DNA of 64,000 nucleotides. It comes from Acidobacteriaceae bacterium (GTDB lineage Bacteria > Acidobacteriota > Terriglobia > Terriglobales > Acidobacteriaceae). The notes below the pieces were generated by a model. It searched no databases. It saw only the letters and a list, made by a program, of their open reading frames with translations, and had not been told where the DNA came from. The stretch covers positions 310,001 through 374,000 of the forward strand of contig JAOAPN010000002.1 in NCBI GenBank assembly GCA_025462885.1, read 5' to 3'. The position numbers and the translations under genes were made by a program. Positions 43,795 through 52,516 of this stretch are shown here, piece after piece (position 1 is the stretch's first letter; every line of letters begins with the position of its first letter).

Positions 43795-45294
43795 ATGCCC
43801 TTCTCCTCTCGCTCTCTGGCTCTCGGCTCTGCCCTCCTCCTCGCCTCGTTCACGCCTCAGAGCTACGCGCAGACATCACAGTCCGCTCCCATCGCGGTAG
43901 CAACCTCCTTCTCCGCCTCTGCCGTTGACGCCGATGTCGAGCGCGCCATGCGCACCTTCCACGTCCCCGGAGTTGCGGTAGGCATTCTCATCGACGGTAA
44001 GGTCGTCTATACCAAGGGCTATGGCGTCCGCCGCATCGGCTCCTCAGACCCAGTCGATGCCGATACCCTCTTCGACGTCGGCTCCATTACCAAGTCCTTT
44101 ACCGGCATGGCCGTCGCCGCCATGGTCGACGACGGAAAACTCGACTTCGACAAGCCTGTCAGCAACTACCTTCCCGGCTTCCGCCTCTACGATCCCATTA
44201 CCACCCAGCTCATCACCCCTCGCGACCTGCTCGGCCACCGCTCCGGCCTCCCCCGTCACGACTTCATCCGCTTCAGCACCTGGCTTACCCCCGACCAGTT
44301 CGTCGAGCGCCTGCGCTACCTCGAACCCAACCACACTCTCCGCGAGACCTTCCAGTACAACAACCTCATGTACGTCGTCGCCGGCTACCTTGCCGGCAAG
44401 GCCAACGGCACCTCGTGGGAGCAGCTCTTCCAGCAGCGTATTTTTACTCCGCTCGGCATGACCCACTCCAACACCTCCGCCCGCGAGATCCAGCAGACAG
44501 CCGACTTCGCCTCCCCGCACGACGTCGTCGACGACAAGCCCGTCGTCATCCCTTTCTACGACTACCAGCGCTTCGGCATCGGCCCCAACGGCGCGGTTAA
44601 CTCCTCCGTCAACGACATGCTCAAGTACCTCGCCTTCCACATGGGCGACGGCACCGCCAACGGCAAACAGGTCCTTTCGCCCGCGCAGTTCCGCCAGATC
44701 CATCGCCCCATCACTGCCGATGGCGACCTCAACTACGCCATGGGCTGGATCGTCGACCACCGTGGCAGCCATCGCGTCCTGCTCCACGACGGCTCCATTA
44801 ACGGCTTCTCCGCCCAGATGTCGCTCATCCCCGACTCCCATACCGCCATCATCGTGCTCAACAACGTCGACTCCGCCCTCCCCAACACCGTCGCCAACAA
44901 CTTCCTCAATCGTCAGCTCGGCATACCCGCCGAAGATCAGATCGAGCGCGTCGTTCAGAGCATTGCCCGGCAGCATCAGCGCGAGGCTGACGCTGCCAAA
45001 ACCTTCGAGGTAGCCCGCCTCCCCGACGCGCCCGCCTCGCTGCCTCTCGCCTCCTACATTGGCGACTGGTTTCACCCAGCCTTCGGAACGGTTCACGTCA
45101 CCGCTGAGGGAGAGAAGCTCATCGTCCACTTCGACGCCCTCAACCTCACCCTCACCCACTACAACTACGACACCTTCACTACCCCGGACCGCCGCATCGC
45201 CACCTTCCACCTCAGCCCTCAAGGCCAGCCCATTGAACTCCTCCTCTCCCTGGAGCCCGCCGTCAAACCCTTCGTCTTTACCCGCAAACCCTAA
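43795..45294 (+). CDS. Secreted class C beta-lactamase-type serine hydrolase
   Basis: A 499-residue exported enzyme: signal peptide (SRSLALGSALLLASFTPQSYAQ), then a serine hydrolase domain with the nucleophile motif S97-I-T-K100 and Y188-N-N190, and a C-terminal lipocalin-like DUF3471-type domain (about 400-495, ADAAKTFEVARLPDAPASL... YIGDWFHPAFGTVHV). This two-domain form is common among secreted bacterial esterases and peptidases related to AmpC; a true beta-lactamase role is not implied. The physiological substrate is unknown. Confidence 0.9.
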   Translation: MPFSSRSLALGSALLLASFTPQSYAQTSQSAPIAVATSFSASAVDADVERAMRTFHVPGVAVGILIDGKVVYTKGYGVRRIGSSDPVDADTLFDVGSITKSFTGMAVAAMVDDGKLDFDKPVSNYLPGFRLYDPITTQLITPRDLLGHRSGLPRHDFIRFSTWLTPDQFVERLRYLEPNHTLRETFQYNNLMYVVAGYLAGKANGTSWEQLFQQRIFTPLGMTHSNTSAREIQQTADFASPHDVVDDKPVVIPFYDYQRFGIGPNGAVNSSVNDMLKYLAFHMGDGTANGKQVLSPAQFRQIHRPITADGDLNYAMGWIVDHRGSHRVLLHDGSINGFSAQMSLIPDSHTAIIVLNNVDSALPNTVANNFLNRQLGIPAEDQIERVVQSIARQHQREADAAKTFEVARLPDAPASLPLASYIGDWFHPAFGTVHVTAEGEKLIVHFDALNLTLTHYNYDTFTTPDRRIATFHLSPQGQPIELLLSLEPAVKPFVFTRKP

Positions 45295-45360
45295 GATCGA
45301 ACCCCGGTACTCGTCAGGACCCTCGTATTTCGTCTTTGACCCTACCCATGCAAAACCGAT

Positions 45361-45405
45361 CGGGTGCCCCATTCATGTCGCAGCCTCACCGCGACATGGG
45401 TGGGG
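45361..45405. repeat. Imperfect inverted repeat after the serine hydrolase gene
   Basis: Stem catgtcgc/gcgacatg (near 45374-45381 and 45391-45398) flanked by further pairing ccc...ggg, inside the 208-bp gap. No T-run on either strand. It looks like a REP-type unit, single copy in this window. The rest of the gap holds no gene. Confidence 0.5.
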
Positions 45406-45502
45406 ATGTAACACTCTACCCAGGCTATATAGCGACCAAAACTCTTTTACCTTTGCTGCGACGCATCCAACCAAAGAAAAAGAAGTAGCCCGAAAAAACT
45501 GA

Positions 45503-46774
45503 ATGCCAGCACCCCACCTCCTGCTCTCCCTCATCGTCGCCCTCAGCATCCTGCTCATGCTGCTGCGTCCCCGCGGTATCCCCGAGGTCTACTGGATCGC
45601 CACTGGCGCCACCCTCCTCATAGCTCTCCATCTCATCCCTCTGGCATTAGCAAGCAAAGCCATCCTGCAAGGCCTCGATGTCTACCTCTTCCTGATCGGC
45701 ATGATGCTGCTCTCCGAACTCGCCCGCGAGCACGGCGTCTTCGACTGGCTCTCCGGAGTCGCCGTCCACAGCGCCCGTGGCTCCTGCGTTCGTCTCTTCA
45801 CCCTCGTCTACGCCATCGGAACGCTGGTCACGATCTTCATGTCCAACGACGCCACCGCCGTCGTCCTCACCCCGGCCATCCTCACCGCCATCCGCAAGGC
45901 GAAGGTCGAGCCGCTGCCTTACCTATTCGCCTGCGCGCTCATCGCCAACGCAGCGTCCTTCGTGCTGCCCATCTCGAACCCGGCAAACCTGGTCGTCTTC
46001 CATACCGGAATGCCGCCGCTCGGCCAGTGGATGCTCTCCTTCGCGGTGCCGTCGATTCTCTCCATCGTCACCACCTACGTCGTCATGCGAGTCATCTTCC
46101 GTAAAGAGCTCACGGTCTGCATCGAGTCCGACGTCGAGACCAGCCCTCTCCCTGCAAACGGCAAGCTTGTCCTCGCTGGCCTGGCCCTGATGATTGCCGT
46201 GCTGCTTACCGCATCCGCGCTCGACAAGGACCTCGGTCTCCCCACGTGCCTCGCTGCGCTGGTCATTACCGCCGTGGTCTCAATCAAGGCCCGCAGCAAT
46301 CCCATCCGCCTCGCCCGTGAGATCAGTTGGGGCACGCTGATCCTCGTCGCCGGGCTCTTCATCCTGGTCGATGCCGTCGAGAGCATCGGAGCTCTCAACA
46401 TCACGCAGCACTGGCTTCACCAGGCAGAAGCTCTCCCACCTGCTGCCGGAGCCCTGGTCACCGGCTTCGTCGTCGGCATCGCCAATAACCTCGTCAACAA
46501 TCTTCCTTTGGGCCTCATCGCCGGAGCGACCATGCAGGCGGCTCACGTCCAAGGCCTCATCGCCAATGCCGTCCTCATTGGCGTCGATCTCGGCCCGAAC
46601 CTCTCCATCACCGGTTCGCTGGCGACCATCCTCTGGCTGCTGGCCCTCCGTAAAGAGAAGCTCGACATAAGCTTCGGCCGCTTCCTCAAAGTGGGAGCCA
46701 TCGCCATGCCCGCCGCGCTCCTCGCCTCACTCGGAGGAGCCATTCTTATGCAGATGCTCTTCGGAGAATCCTGA
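45503..46774 (+). CDS. ArsB/SLC13-type ion transporter
   Basis: A 423-residue inner-membrane protein with 10-12 helices of the ion-transporter superfamily. Diagnostic re-entrant motifs are present in both halves: MSNDATAVVLTPAIL with ISNPANLVVF in the first, and GIANNLVNNLPLGLIAGA in the second, as in arsenite exporter ArsB. No arsR, arsC or arsA neighbours are seen, so arsenite is not certain; other anions are possible. The start is ATG 45503 in a purine-rich context without a clear ribosome site. Confidence 0.87.
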   Translation: MPAPHLLLSLIVALSILLMLLRPRGIPEVYWIATGATLLIALHLIPLALASKAILQGLDVYLFLIGMMLLSELAREHGVFDWLSGVAVHSARGSCVRLFTLVYAIGTLVTIFMSNDATAVVLTPAILTAIRKAKVEPLPYLFACALIANAASFVLPISNPANLVVFHTGMPPLGQWMLSFAVPSILSIVTTYVVMRVIFRKELTVCIESDVETSPLPANGKLVLAGLALMIAVLLTASALDKDLGLPTCLAALVITAVVSIKARSNPIRLAREISWGTLILVAGLFILVDAVESIGALNITQHWLHQAEALPPAAGALVTGFVVGIANNLVNNLPLGLIAGATMQAAHVQGLIANAVLIGVDLGPNLSITGSLATILWLLALRKEKLDISFGRFLKVGAIAMPAALLASLGGAILMQMLFGES

Positions 46775-47006
46775 CCAGAATGACCTGTAACTCCATCGGG
46801 CCTTCCTTAGGCTGGCACGAAATCCTGCTTGCGACCATCGGGAGCACCTTGCAAAGCCCGATACAAGTCATGAAATGACCGTAGTCCGCGCAGGACGCAC
46901 TTCGCCACATGGTCTTAGACAGCTTCCAAGCTGCGTCCTCGCGCTGAACCGCTCCATGTAATACTGCTGGTACAAGCCCCTCACATCCCAGCAGCAGGAG
47001 TGCCTC

Positions 47007-49310
47007 GTGCGCCGTCGTCCCCTCGCCCTCGCCTTCCTCTCGGTCTTCGCAGTCGTCGCTCCCGCGCTCCATGCCGCTCCCTACAAGCCCGCCAAGGGCA
47101 ATGAAATCCTCTGGGATAAATCCGGCGTCCCGCACCTTTACGCCAAATCCACCCCGGACCTCTTCTTCCTCTACGGCTACGCCCAGGCTGAGGCCCACGC
47201 CAACCTCCTCCTCCGCGTCTACGGCGAATCCCGTGGCCGCGCCGCCGAGTACTTCGCCAACCCAGCCACTCCCGTCGCGAAGGCCGAGACCGATGCTGAT
47301 GTGAAGTCGGACACCTGGGTCTGGACCAACTCCATCCCGCAGCAGTCGGAGGCCTGGCTCAAGCTCCAGACGCCGGAGTTCCGCGGCTACCTCGAAGCCT
47401 TCGCCGCCGGCATCAACGACTACGCGGCCAAACACCCGGAAACCCTCTCCGAAGAGTCGAAGCGCGTCCTCCCCGTCACAGCCCTCGATCCCATCGAGCA
47501 CGGGCTCCACTTCGTCCACTACACCTTCGTCGCCAGCTCTCGCCTTGCTGAACCCGCCCGCCGCGCCGGAGCCGGGACCAGCGCCGCAGAGGCAGCCCTG
47601 AATCCCGGCCCGCTCGGGATCATGAATACCGGAGAGAATGACCTCGGCGTTCCCGCGGACTCCGACGGCGGCTCCAACGGCTGGGCCATCGCGCCCTCGC
47701 ACTCCGCCTCCGGCAAGTCCATGCTGCTCTCGAACCCGCACCTCGCCTGGGCCGGGTCTACCACTTACTTCGAAGCTGAATTCAACGCTCCTGGCGTTCA
47801 CATGTACGGAGCCACCCAGGTCGGTCTGCCCGTCCTGCGCTTCGCCTTTAACGATTTCCTCGGCTACACCCACACCGTCAACACCATCAATCCCAAGACG
47901 CTGTACCGCATCAAGACGAGCCCACTTCCCGACGGCCAGCCCGGCTACCTCTTCGACGGCAAGGTTCTCCCCTTCGAGACCTCCACCGCCACCTTCAAAG
48001 TCCGCCAGCCCGACGGCTCCTTCGCCACCCAGACTCTGCCGATCCGGCGAACCGTCCACGGACCCATCATCAAGGAGGAGGACGGGGACCCCGTCGCCCT
48101 CCGCGTCGCCGGACTCGACCGCCCCTTCATGCTGGAGCAGTACTGGCAGATGTCCACTGCCCAAAACTTCACCCAGTTCGAGACGGCTCTCAAGCGTCTC
48201 CAGCCGCCCATGTACAACGTCATCTACGCCGACCGCGACGGCCATATCGAATACTTCGACGGCGGCCTCATCCCCCGGCATAAGAGCGGCGATCTTGCCT
48301 ACTGGGCCGCCATCGTCCCCGGCGATACCTCCGAGACGCTCTGGCACGACTACCTGACTTACGCCGAACTCCCCAAGGTCATCGACCCACCCAACGGCTA
48401 CGTCCAGAACACCAACGAGCCACCCTGGGATGCCGCGTGGCCCAATAACCTCGACCCCAAGGCCTATCCGCCCTATACCGCGCCGACCTTCATCTCGTTC
48501 CGCACCGAGAGTTCGCTCCATCTCGTCTCCAACTTGGACCACGACAAGAAGCCGCTCTCGTTCGCTGACATGATCCAGAAGAAATTCTCCACGCGCGCCA
48601 TCCTCGCCGACCGTATCCTGCCTGACATCCTGGCAGCCGCCGATAAATATGGCTCCGCACAGGCCAAAGAAGCCGCCGCAGTCCTCGCCAAATGGGACCG
48701 CCTCGACGAAGCCGACAGCAAAGGAGCCGTCCTCTTCTACGCCTGGGCGCGCCAGTTCATGGGACCCACCCTCGGCAGCCAGCTCGGCTTCGCGACGCCC
48801 TACTCTCTGGATGCTCCGATGACGACCCCGTCCGGCCTGAAAGACCCTGCCCGCGCCGCTCTGCAGCTCGATGCCGCCGCTGCCGAAACCCTCAAAGACT
48901 TCGGAGCGCTCGACGTTCCCTGGGGCAAGGTCATGCGCTTCCAGATCAACAATCAGTCCAACGGCCAGACCACCGGCGTCTTCGCGACCCGTTCCGCTCC
49001 CATCGATGGAGTGAACATCCCCGGCAACGGAGGCTACGGTAACACTGGCGTCTTCCGCGTCATCACCTACGGCCCCCTCGACCCTGCCACGAAGACCCGA
49101 ACCCCCGTCCATGGAGACGGTTACGTGGCTGCCATCGAGTTCTCCACCCCCATCCACGCCAGCATGAGCCTGTCCTACGGCAACTCCTCGCAGCCCAACT
49201 CCCCCTTCCACACCAACCAGCTCCAACTGCTTGAAGACAAGAAGATGCGCGAGGCGCTCCTGACCCGTAAAGCCGTCGAAGCCAATCTCAGCTCCAAAGA
49301 GACGTTCTAG
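47007..49310 (+). CDS. Penicillin acylase family N-terminal-nucleophile amidase
   Basis: A 767-residue exported Ntn-hydrolase. A signal peptide (LALAFLSVFAVVAPALHA) precedes the alpha-chain region (about 25-200), which is followed by a linker and the autoproteolytic site GG-S223-NGWAI. Ser223 is expected to become the N-terminal nucleophile of the beta chain. Further marks: SNPHLAWAGSTTYFEAEF, TVHGPII and YVQNTNEPPWDA. Members cleave acyl side chains from penicillins, acyl-homoserine lactones or lipids; signal quenching is possible but unproven. GTG 47007 has GGAG seven bases upstream. The stop coincides with the edge of repeat B2. Confidence 0.92.
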   Translation: MRRRPLALAFLSVFAVVAPALHAAPYKPAKGNEILWDKSGVPHLYAKSTPDLFFLYGYAQAEAHANLLLRVYGESRGRAAEYFANPATPVAKAETDADVKSDTWVWTNSIPQQSEAWLKLQTPEFRGYLEAFAAGINDYAAKHPETLSEESKRVLPVTALDPIEHGLHFVHYTFVASSRLAEPARRAGAGTSAAEAALNPGPLGIMNTGENDLGVPADSDGGSNGWAIAPSHSASGKSMLLSNPHLAWAGSTTYFEAEFNAPGVHMYGATQVGLPVLRFAFNDFLGYTHTVNTINPKTLYRIKTSPLPDGQPGYLFDGKVLPFETSTATFKVRQPDGSFATQTLPIRRTVHGPIIKEEDGDPVALRVAGLDRPFMLEQYWQMSTAQNFTQFETALKRLQPPMYNVIYADRDGHIEYFDGGLIPRHKSGDLAYWAAIVPGDTSETLWHDYLTYAELPKVIDPPNGYVQNTNEPPWDAAWPNNLDPKAYPPYTAPTFISFRTESSLHLVSNLDHDKKPLSFADMIQKKFSTRAILADRILPDILAAADKYGSAQAKEAAAVLAKWDRLDEADSKGAVLFYAWARQFMGPTLGSQLGFATPYSLDAPMTTPSGLKDPARAALQLDAAAAETLKDFGALDVPWGKVMRFQINNQSNGQTTGVFATRSAPIDGVNIPGNGGYGNTGVFRVITYGPLDPATKTRTPVHGDGYVAAIEFSTPIHASMSLSYGNSSQPNSPFHTNQLQLLEDKKMREALLTRKAVEANLSSKETF

Positions 49311-49421
49311 AGCAGTTTTCCTGTTGCCGTGGAGCGGAAGATCTCAAGCAGTACCGTTTTCATTGGAGAAAACGGACATGAATGAAACGCCACCGCTAAA
49401 CACCCCAGGAAAACAGCTCTA
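49308..49421 (-). repeat. Repeat family B, copy 2 (inverted)
   Basis: About 114 bp, the reverse complement of the element at 25277-25391 with few differences, ends tagagcagttttcctg / caggaaaacagctcta. It starts within the TAG stop of the penicillin acylase gene, so the repeat supplies that stop codon. Confidence 0.85.
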
Positions 49422-49511
49422 ACCGAAAATAGGGCAGTGATACAGAGGGGGCGGATGCAGCTTGGTTCGCGGTGGAAAATGACCGCGAGGCACAGGCAGC
49501 CGCCTGTTAAG

Positions 49512-49565
49512 ATAGCGGAGAGTTGCCGCCCGGATCTTCGGTGCTGCGGCTCTCTGCTTTTTATT
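49512..49565 (+). terminator. Terminator-like hairpin in the mraY leader
   Basis: Imperfect stem gcggagag(tt)gccgc / gcggctctctgc followed by ttttt (49558-49562), about 65 bp before the mraY start. A gttaagat -10-like sequence is just upstream (49506-49513). It could be an attenuator of the dcw operon or a terminator of incoming transcription. The remaining part of the 319-bp gap holds repeat B2 only. Confidence 0.4.
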
Positions 49566-49629
49566 TCTATCCTGAACGTGATCGGCCGAAGATCTCCTGC
49601 GAGATCGCAACGCCGAGGGCGGAGTCGTT

Positions 49630-50766
49630 TTGCTCTATTGGCTGCTGTACCAGAAGCTCTTTCCCTACTTTCGTCTGTTCCGCATCTTCCGCTACCTTAC
49701 CTTTCGCACGGTGTTCGCGAGCCTGACTGCGCTGCTGATCGGCCTGCTCATCGGACCCTATGTGATCGAGAAGCTGCGCGAGTTCCAGATCGGCCAGTAC
49801 ATCCGCGAAGAGGGCCCGCAGAGCCACCAGAAGAAGAGCGGCACCCCGACCATGGGCGGCGTGCTGATCTGCATCTCGATCCTGATCCCGACCCTGCTGT
49901 GGGCCGATCTCTCGAACCCCTATATCTGGGTGGTCATGTTGTCGACCCTGGCGTTCGGCGCCATCGGTTTCGCGGACGACTACATCAAGGTGGTACATCG
50001 CCGCAACCAGGGGCTGACGGCACGGCAGAAGCTGGCGCTGCAGTTTCTGGCCAGCGGTGCAGTCGCAGTCGCACTGCTCCGGCTGGAGGTGCGCGGCGGC
50101 TACTCCACGCGCCTGATGGTGCCCTTTGCAAAGAAGTTTCGCCCCGACCTGGTGTGGGAGTGGATGGGCCATATTCCGCACATGCACTGGCTGGCGTTCC
50201 TGCCTTTCGTGATCTTCGTCATGATCGTGATCGCCGGTGCCAGCAACGCCGTGAACCTCACAGACGGCCTCGACGGCCTGGCCATTGGCTGCACCATCAT
50301 CGCCGCCGGAGCCCTGACGGTGCTGACCTACGTCAGCGGTCACGTCGTCTTCTCGGACTACCTCGAACTGCAGCGTATGCCGATGGTGAGCGAGCTGACC
50401 GTCTTCTGCGGGGCGATGGTTGGGGCCAGCATCGGGTTCCTTTGGTACAACGCGCACCCGGCCGAGGTCTTCATGGGCGACGTAGGCTCGCTGGCCCTCG
50501 GCGGCGCAATCGGAACGGTTGCAGTCGTCATCAAGCAGGAGCTGCTGCTGCCGTTTATTGGAGGCGTGTTCATCCTCGAAGCGCTCAGCGTGATGCTGCA
50601 GGTGGGAAGTTACAAACTGCGGAATGGGAAGAGGATCTTCAAGATGGCTCCGCTGCACCATCACTTTGAGTTGATGGGGTGGAGCGAGAGTAAGGTAATT
50701 GCGCGATTCTGGATTTTGGCTTTGGTGTTTGCCCTGTTTGCGCTGACTACGTTGAAGCTACGGTAA
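49630..50766 (+). CDS. mraY: Phospho-N-acetylmuramoyl-pentapeptide transferase
   Basis: A 378-residue inner-membrane enzyme with ten helices that makes lipid I from UDP-MurNAc-pentapeptide and undecaprenyl phosphate. Signature blocks: [59 protein letters not shown] and PLHHHFEL. The start is TTG 49630 with GGAG five bases upstream, the same start arrangement as metK. It opens the dcw cluster on the plus strand. The gene that usually precedes it, murF, is not here. Confidence 0.97.
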   Translation: MLYWLLYQKLFPYFRLFRIFRYLTFRTVFASLTALLIGLLIGPYVIEKLREFQIGQYIREEGPQSHQKKSGTPTMGGVLICISILIPTLLWADLSNPYIWVVMLSTLAFGAIGFADDYIKVVHRRNQGLTARQKLALQFLASGAVAVALLRLEVRGGYSTRLMVPFAKKFRPDLVWEWMGHIPHMHWLAFLPFVIFVMIVIAGASNAVNLTDGLDGLAIGCTIIAAGALTVLTYVSGHVVFSDYLELQRMPMVSELTVFCGAMVGASIGFLWYNAHPAEVFMGDVGSLALGGAIGTVAVVIKQELLLPFIGGVFILEALSVMLQVGSYKLRNGKRIFKMAPLHHHFELMGWSESKVIARFWILALVFALFALTTLKLR

Positions 50767-50775
50767 GGAAGACCG

Positions 50776-51132
50776 ATGCCAAGCCGAAAGATATGGTTTG
50801 TCGTACAGTTGATTCTTATCAACGCGGCTATCTGCCTCTTTTGGGCGGCATTGTTTCTAGACGACCCACAGCGAGCTCGTGCTCTGATCGTCCTACTGCT
50901 GCTTCAGGCGGCAATAAATCTTCTCGTGATTGGGATTACCAAGAAGCTTAGGCTGTCGGTATTGACGGTCATATTTGTTTTGGGTCTCGCTTTCGGATTA
51001 TTCAATACATTTCGAACGGGCGAATGGTGGACGCTAATTTTCGTCCCCTTTTCGCTAGCACTAATCATCGGATCTGTGAAAATGCATCGGCGTTCTCTAC
51101 AAAGGATTGTGAATGATGGAACTAAAGAATAA
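50776..51132 (+). CDS. Small membrane protein between mraY and murD, unknown
   Basis: A 118-residue protein with four hydrophobic segments (about 7-27, 34-52, 58-78, 84-103) and a basic C-terminus (KMHRRSLQRIVNDGTKE). AAGGAAG precedes ATG 50776 and the gene overlaps murD by 20 bases, so it is part of the operon. Its DNA is visibly poorer in G and C than both neighbours, with rarer codons such as ATA, TTA and CTA. This suggests later acquisition or relaxed selection. I do not recognise the family. Confidence 0.75.
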   Translation: MPSRKIWFVVQLILINAAICLFWAALFLDDPQRARALIVLLLLQAAINLLVIGITKKLRLSVLTVIFVLGLAFGLFNTFRTGEWWTLIFVPFSLALIIGSVKMHRRSLQRIVNDGTKE

Positions 51133-52483
51133 GCGAGTCCTGGTCGTCGGCCTGGGCAAGAGCGGCATCTCCGCCGCCTTGTTCCTGCGGGAGCAGGGAG
51201 CCCGCGTAACGGTAAGCGATACGCGCAGCGCAGTCGCGCTCGCAGCCGAAATCCCCGCGTTACTCGAGGCAGGAATCATGGTAGAGTCCGGCGGCCATGG
51301 CCTGCTGACGTTTCGCCGTTCCGACCTGATCGTCGTCTCCCCCGGTGTGCCGATGGACACGCCCGAGGTCAGGCAGGTGGTCTCCTTCGGCCTCCCCGTT
51401 ATCGGAGAACTAGAGCTGGCCTCGCGGTTTCTTAAAGGGCAAGTAGTCGCCGTCACCGGCTCGAACGGCAAGACCACCACGACCACCCTCGTCGGCGAGA
51501 TCTTCAAAGCGGCCGGACTGCCAACATTGGTCGGCGGCAATATCGGCCTGCCGGTCATCGACCTCGTTCCGCAGAGTACGCCCGAGACCTGGAGCATCCT
51601 CGAAGTATCGAGCTTCCAGTTGGAGACGGTCGAGGAGTTCCACCCAAAGATCGCAGTCGTGCTCAATATCACGCCCGACCATCTCGACCGTCACGGCAGC
51701 TTCGAGAACTACGCCGCTGCGAAGACCCGCATCACTGCCCAGCAGGATGCCTTTGACTTCCTGGTCCTGAACGGCGAAGACAAGGCTACCCAGATGCTCG
51801 GCGGCAAGACCAAAGCGCAGGTCTTCTGGTTCAGCGGGCGTCGACCCATCAAGCAGGGAGCGTTCGTCCACGGAGAGAGCGCGCTGTTTGTCCCGCGCGA
51901 AGGCGGCAAGGCCGAGCCGATTCTGCCGGTCAGCGAGATCCCATTGAAGGGCGCGCACAACGTCGAGAACGTCCTCGCCGCAGTCTGCGCGGCGCGGCTG
52001 GCAGGCATCCCGGCCGAGGTAATTCGCGGCGCGGTGCGGAGCTTCAAGGCCGTGGAGCACCGGTTGGAGTTCGTCCGCGAGGTCGATGGGGTCGAGTATT
52101 TCAACGACTCCAAGGCCACCAACGTGGACGCCACTATGAAGGCCGTCGCCTCGTTCGACGGAGGTATCCACCTGATTCTGGGCGGGAAGGACAAGGACTC
52201 CGACTACACCCAGATGGCGGAGCTGCTGCGCGAGCGGGTGAAGGTTGTTTATATGATTGGTTCGGCGGCGGAAAAGATTGAGCGCGAACTGCGGGGAGTC
52301 GTGAAGATGAAGTCTGCGGGAACGATGCAGACGGCCGTGCAGGACGCGGCGGCTGCCGCAGTTGCGGGCGACGTGGTGCTGCTCGCCCCGGCCTGCTCCA
52401 GCTTCGACCAGTTTGAGAACTACGAGCATCGCGGCCGCGTCTTTCGAGAGCTGGTCCAGGCATTACAAGTACAAAAGAAATAG
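51113..52483 (+). CDS. murD: UDP-N-acetylmuramoylalanine--D-glutamate ligase
   Basis: A 456-residue cytosolic Mur ligase that adds D-Glu to UDP-MurNAc-L-Ala. Visible: N-terminal Rossmann-like start KNKRVLVVGLGKSGISAALFLREQGA, ATP loop VTGSNGKTTTTTLVG, LEVSSFQLETVEEFHPKIAVVLNITPDHLDRHGSFENY, and FNDSKATNVDATMKAV in the third domain. Length normal. AAGGA lies before the ATG inside the upstream small gene; a second ATG follows immediately. Confidence 0.97.
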   Translation: MMELKNKRVLVVGLGKSGISAALFLREQGARVTVSDTRSAVALAAEIPALLEAGIMVESGGHGLLTFRRSDLIVVSPGVPMDTPEVRQVVSFGLPVIGELELASRFLKGQVVAVTGSNGKTTTTTLVGEIFKAAGLPTLVGGNIGLPVIDLVPQSTPETWSILEVSSFQLETVEEFHPKIAVVLNITPDHLDRHGSFENYAAAKTRITAQQDAFDFLVLNGEDKATQMLGGKTKAQVFWFSGRRPIKQGAFVHGESALFVPREGGKAEPILPVSEIPLKGAHNVENVLAAVCAARLAGIPAEVIRGAVRSFKAVEHRLEFVREVDGVEYFNDSKATNVDATMKAVASFDGGIHLILGGKDKDSDYTQMAELLRERVKVVYMIGSAAEKIERELRGVVKMKSAGTMQTAVQDAAAAAVAGDVVLLAPACSSFDQFENYEHRGRVFRELVQALQVQKK

Positions 52484-52516
52484 CCGGTAGTCCGTTGCCG
52501 GCAGGAGTTGGATGGG

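Noticed and set aside
44044..45372. Open frame of about 440 codons opposite the serine hydrolase gene
   Set aside because: Composition (Val/Gly/Glu rich, no motif) and complete overlap with a well-supported enzyme show that it is a frame shadow.
46746..49226. Very long open frame (about 826 codons) on the minus strand opposite the penicillin acylase gene
   Set aside because: It is the antisense shadow of a GC-rich gene with low stop frequency. The plus-strand protein has signal peptide and active-site motifs, whereas the antisense translation is a Val/Gly/Glu-rich sequence without domains.
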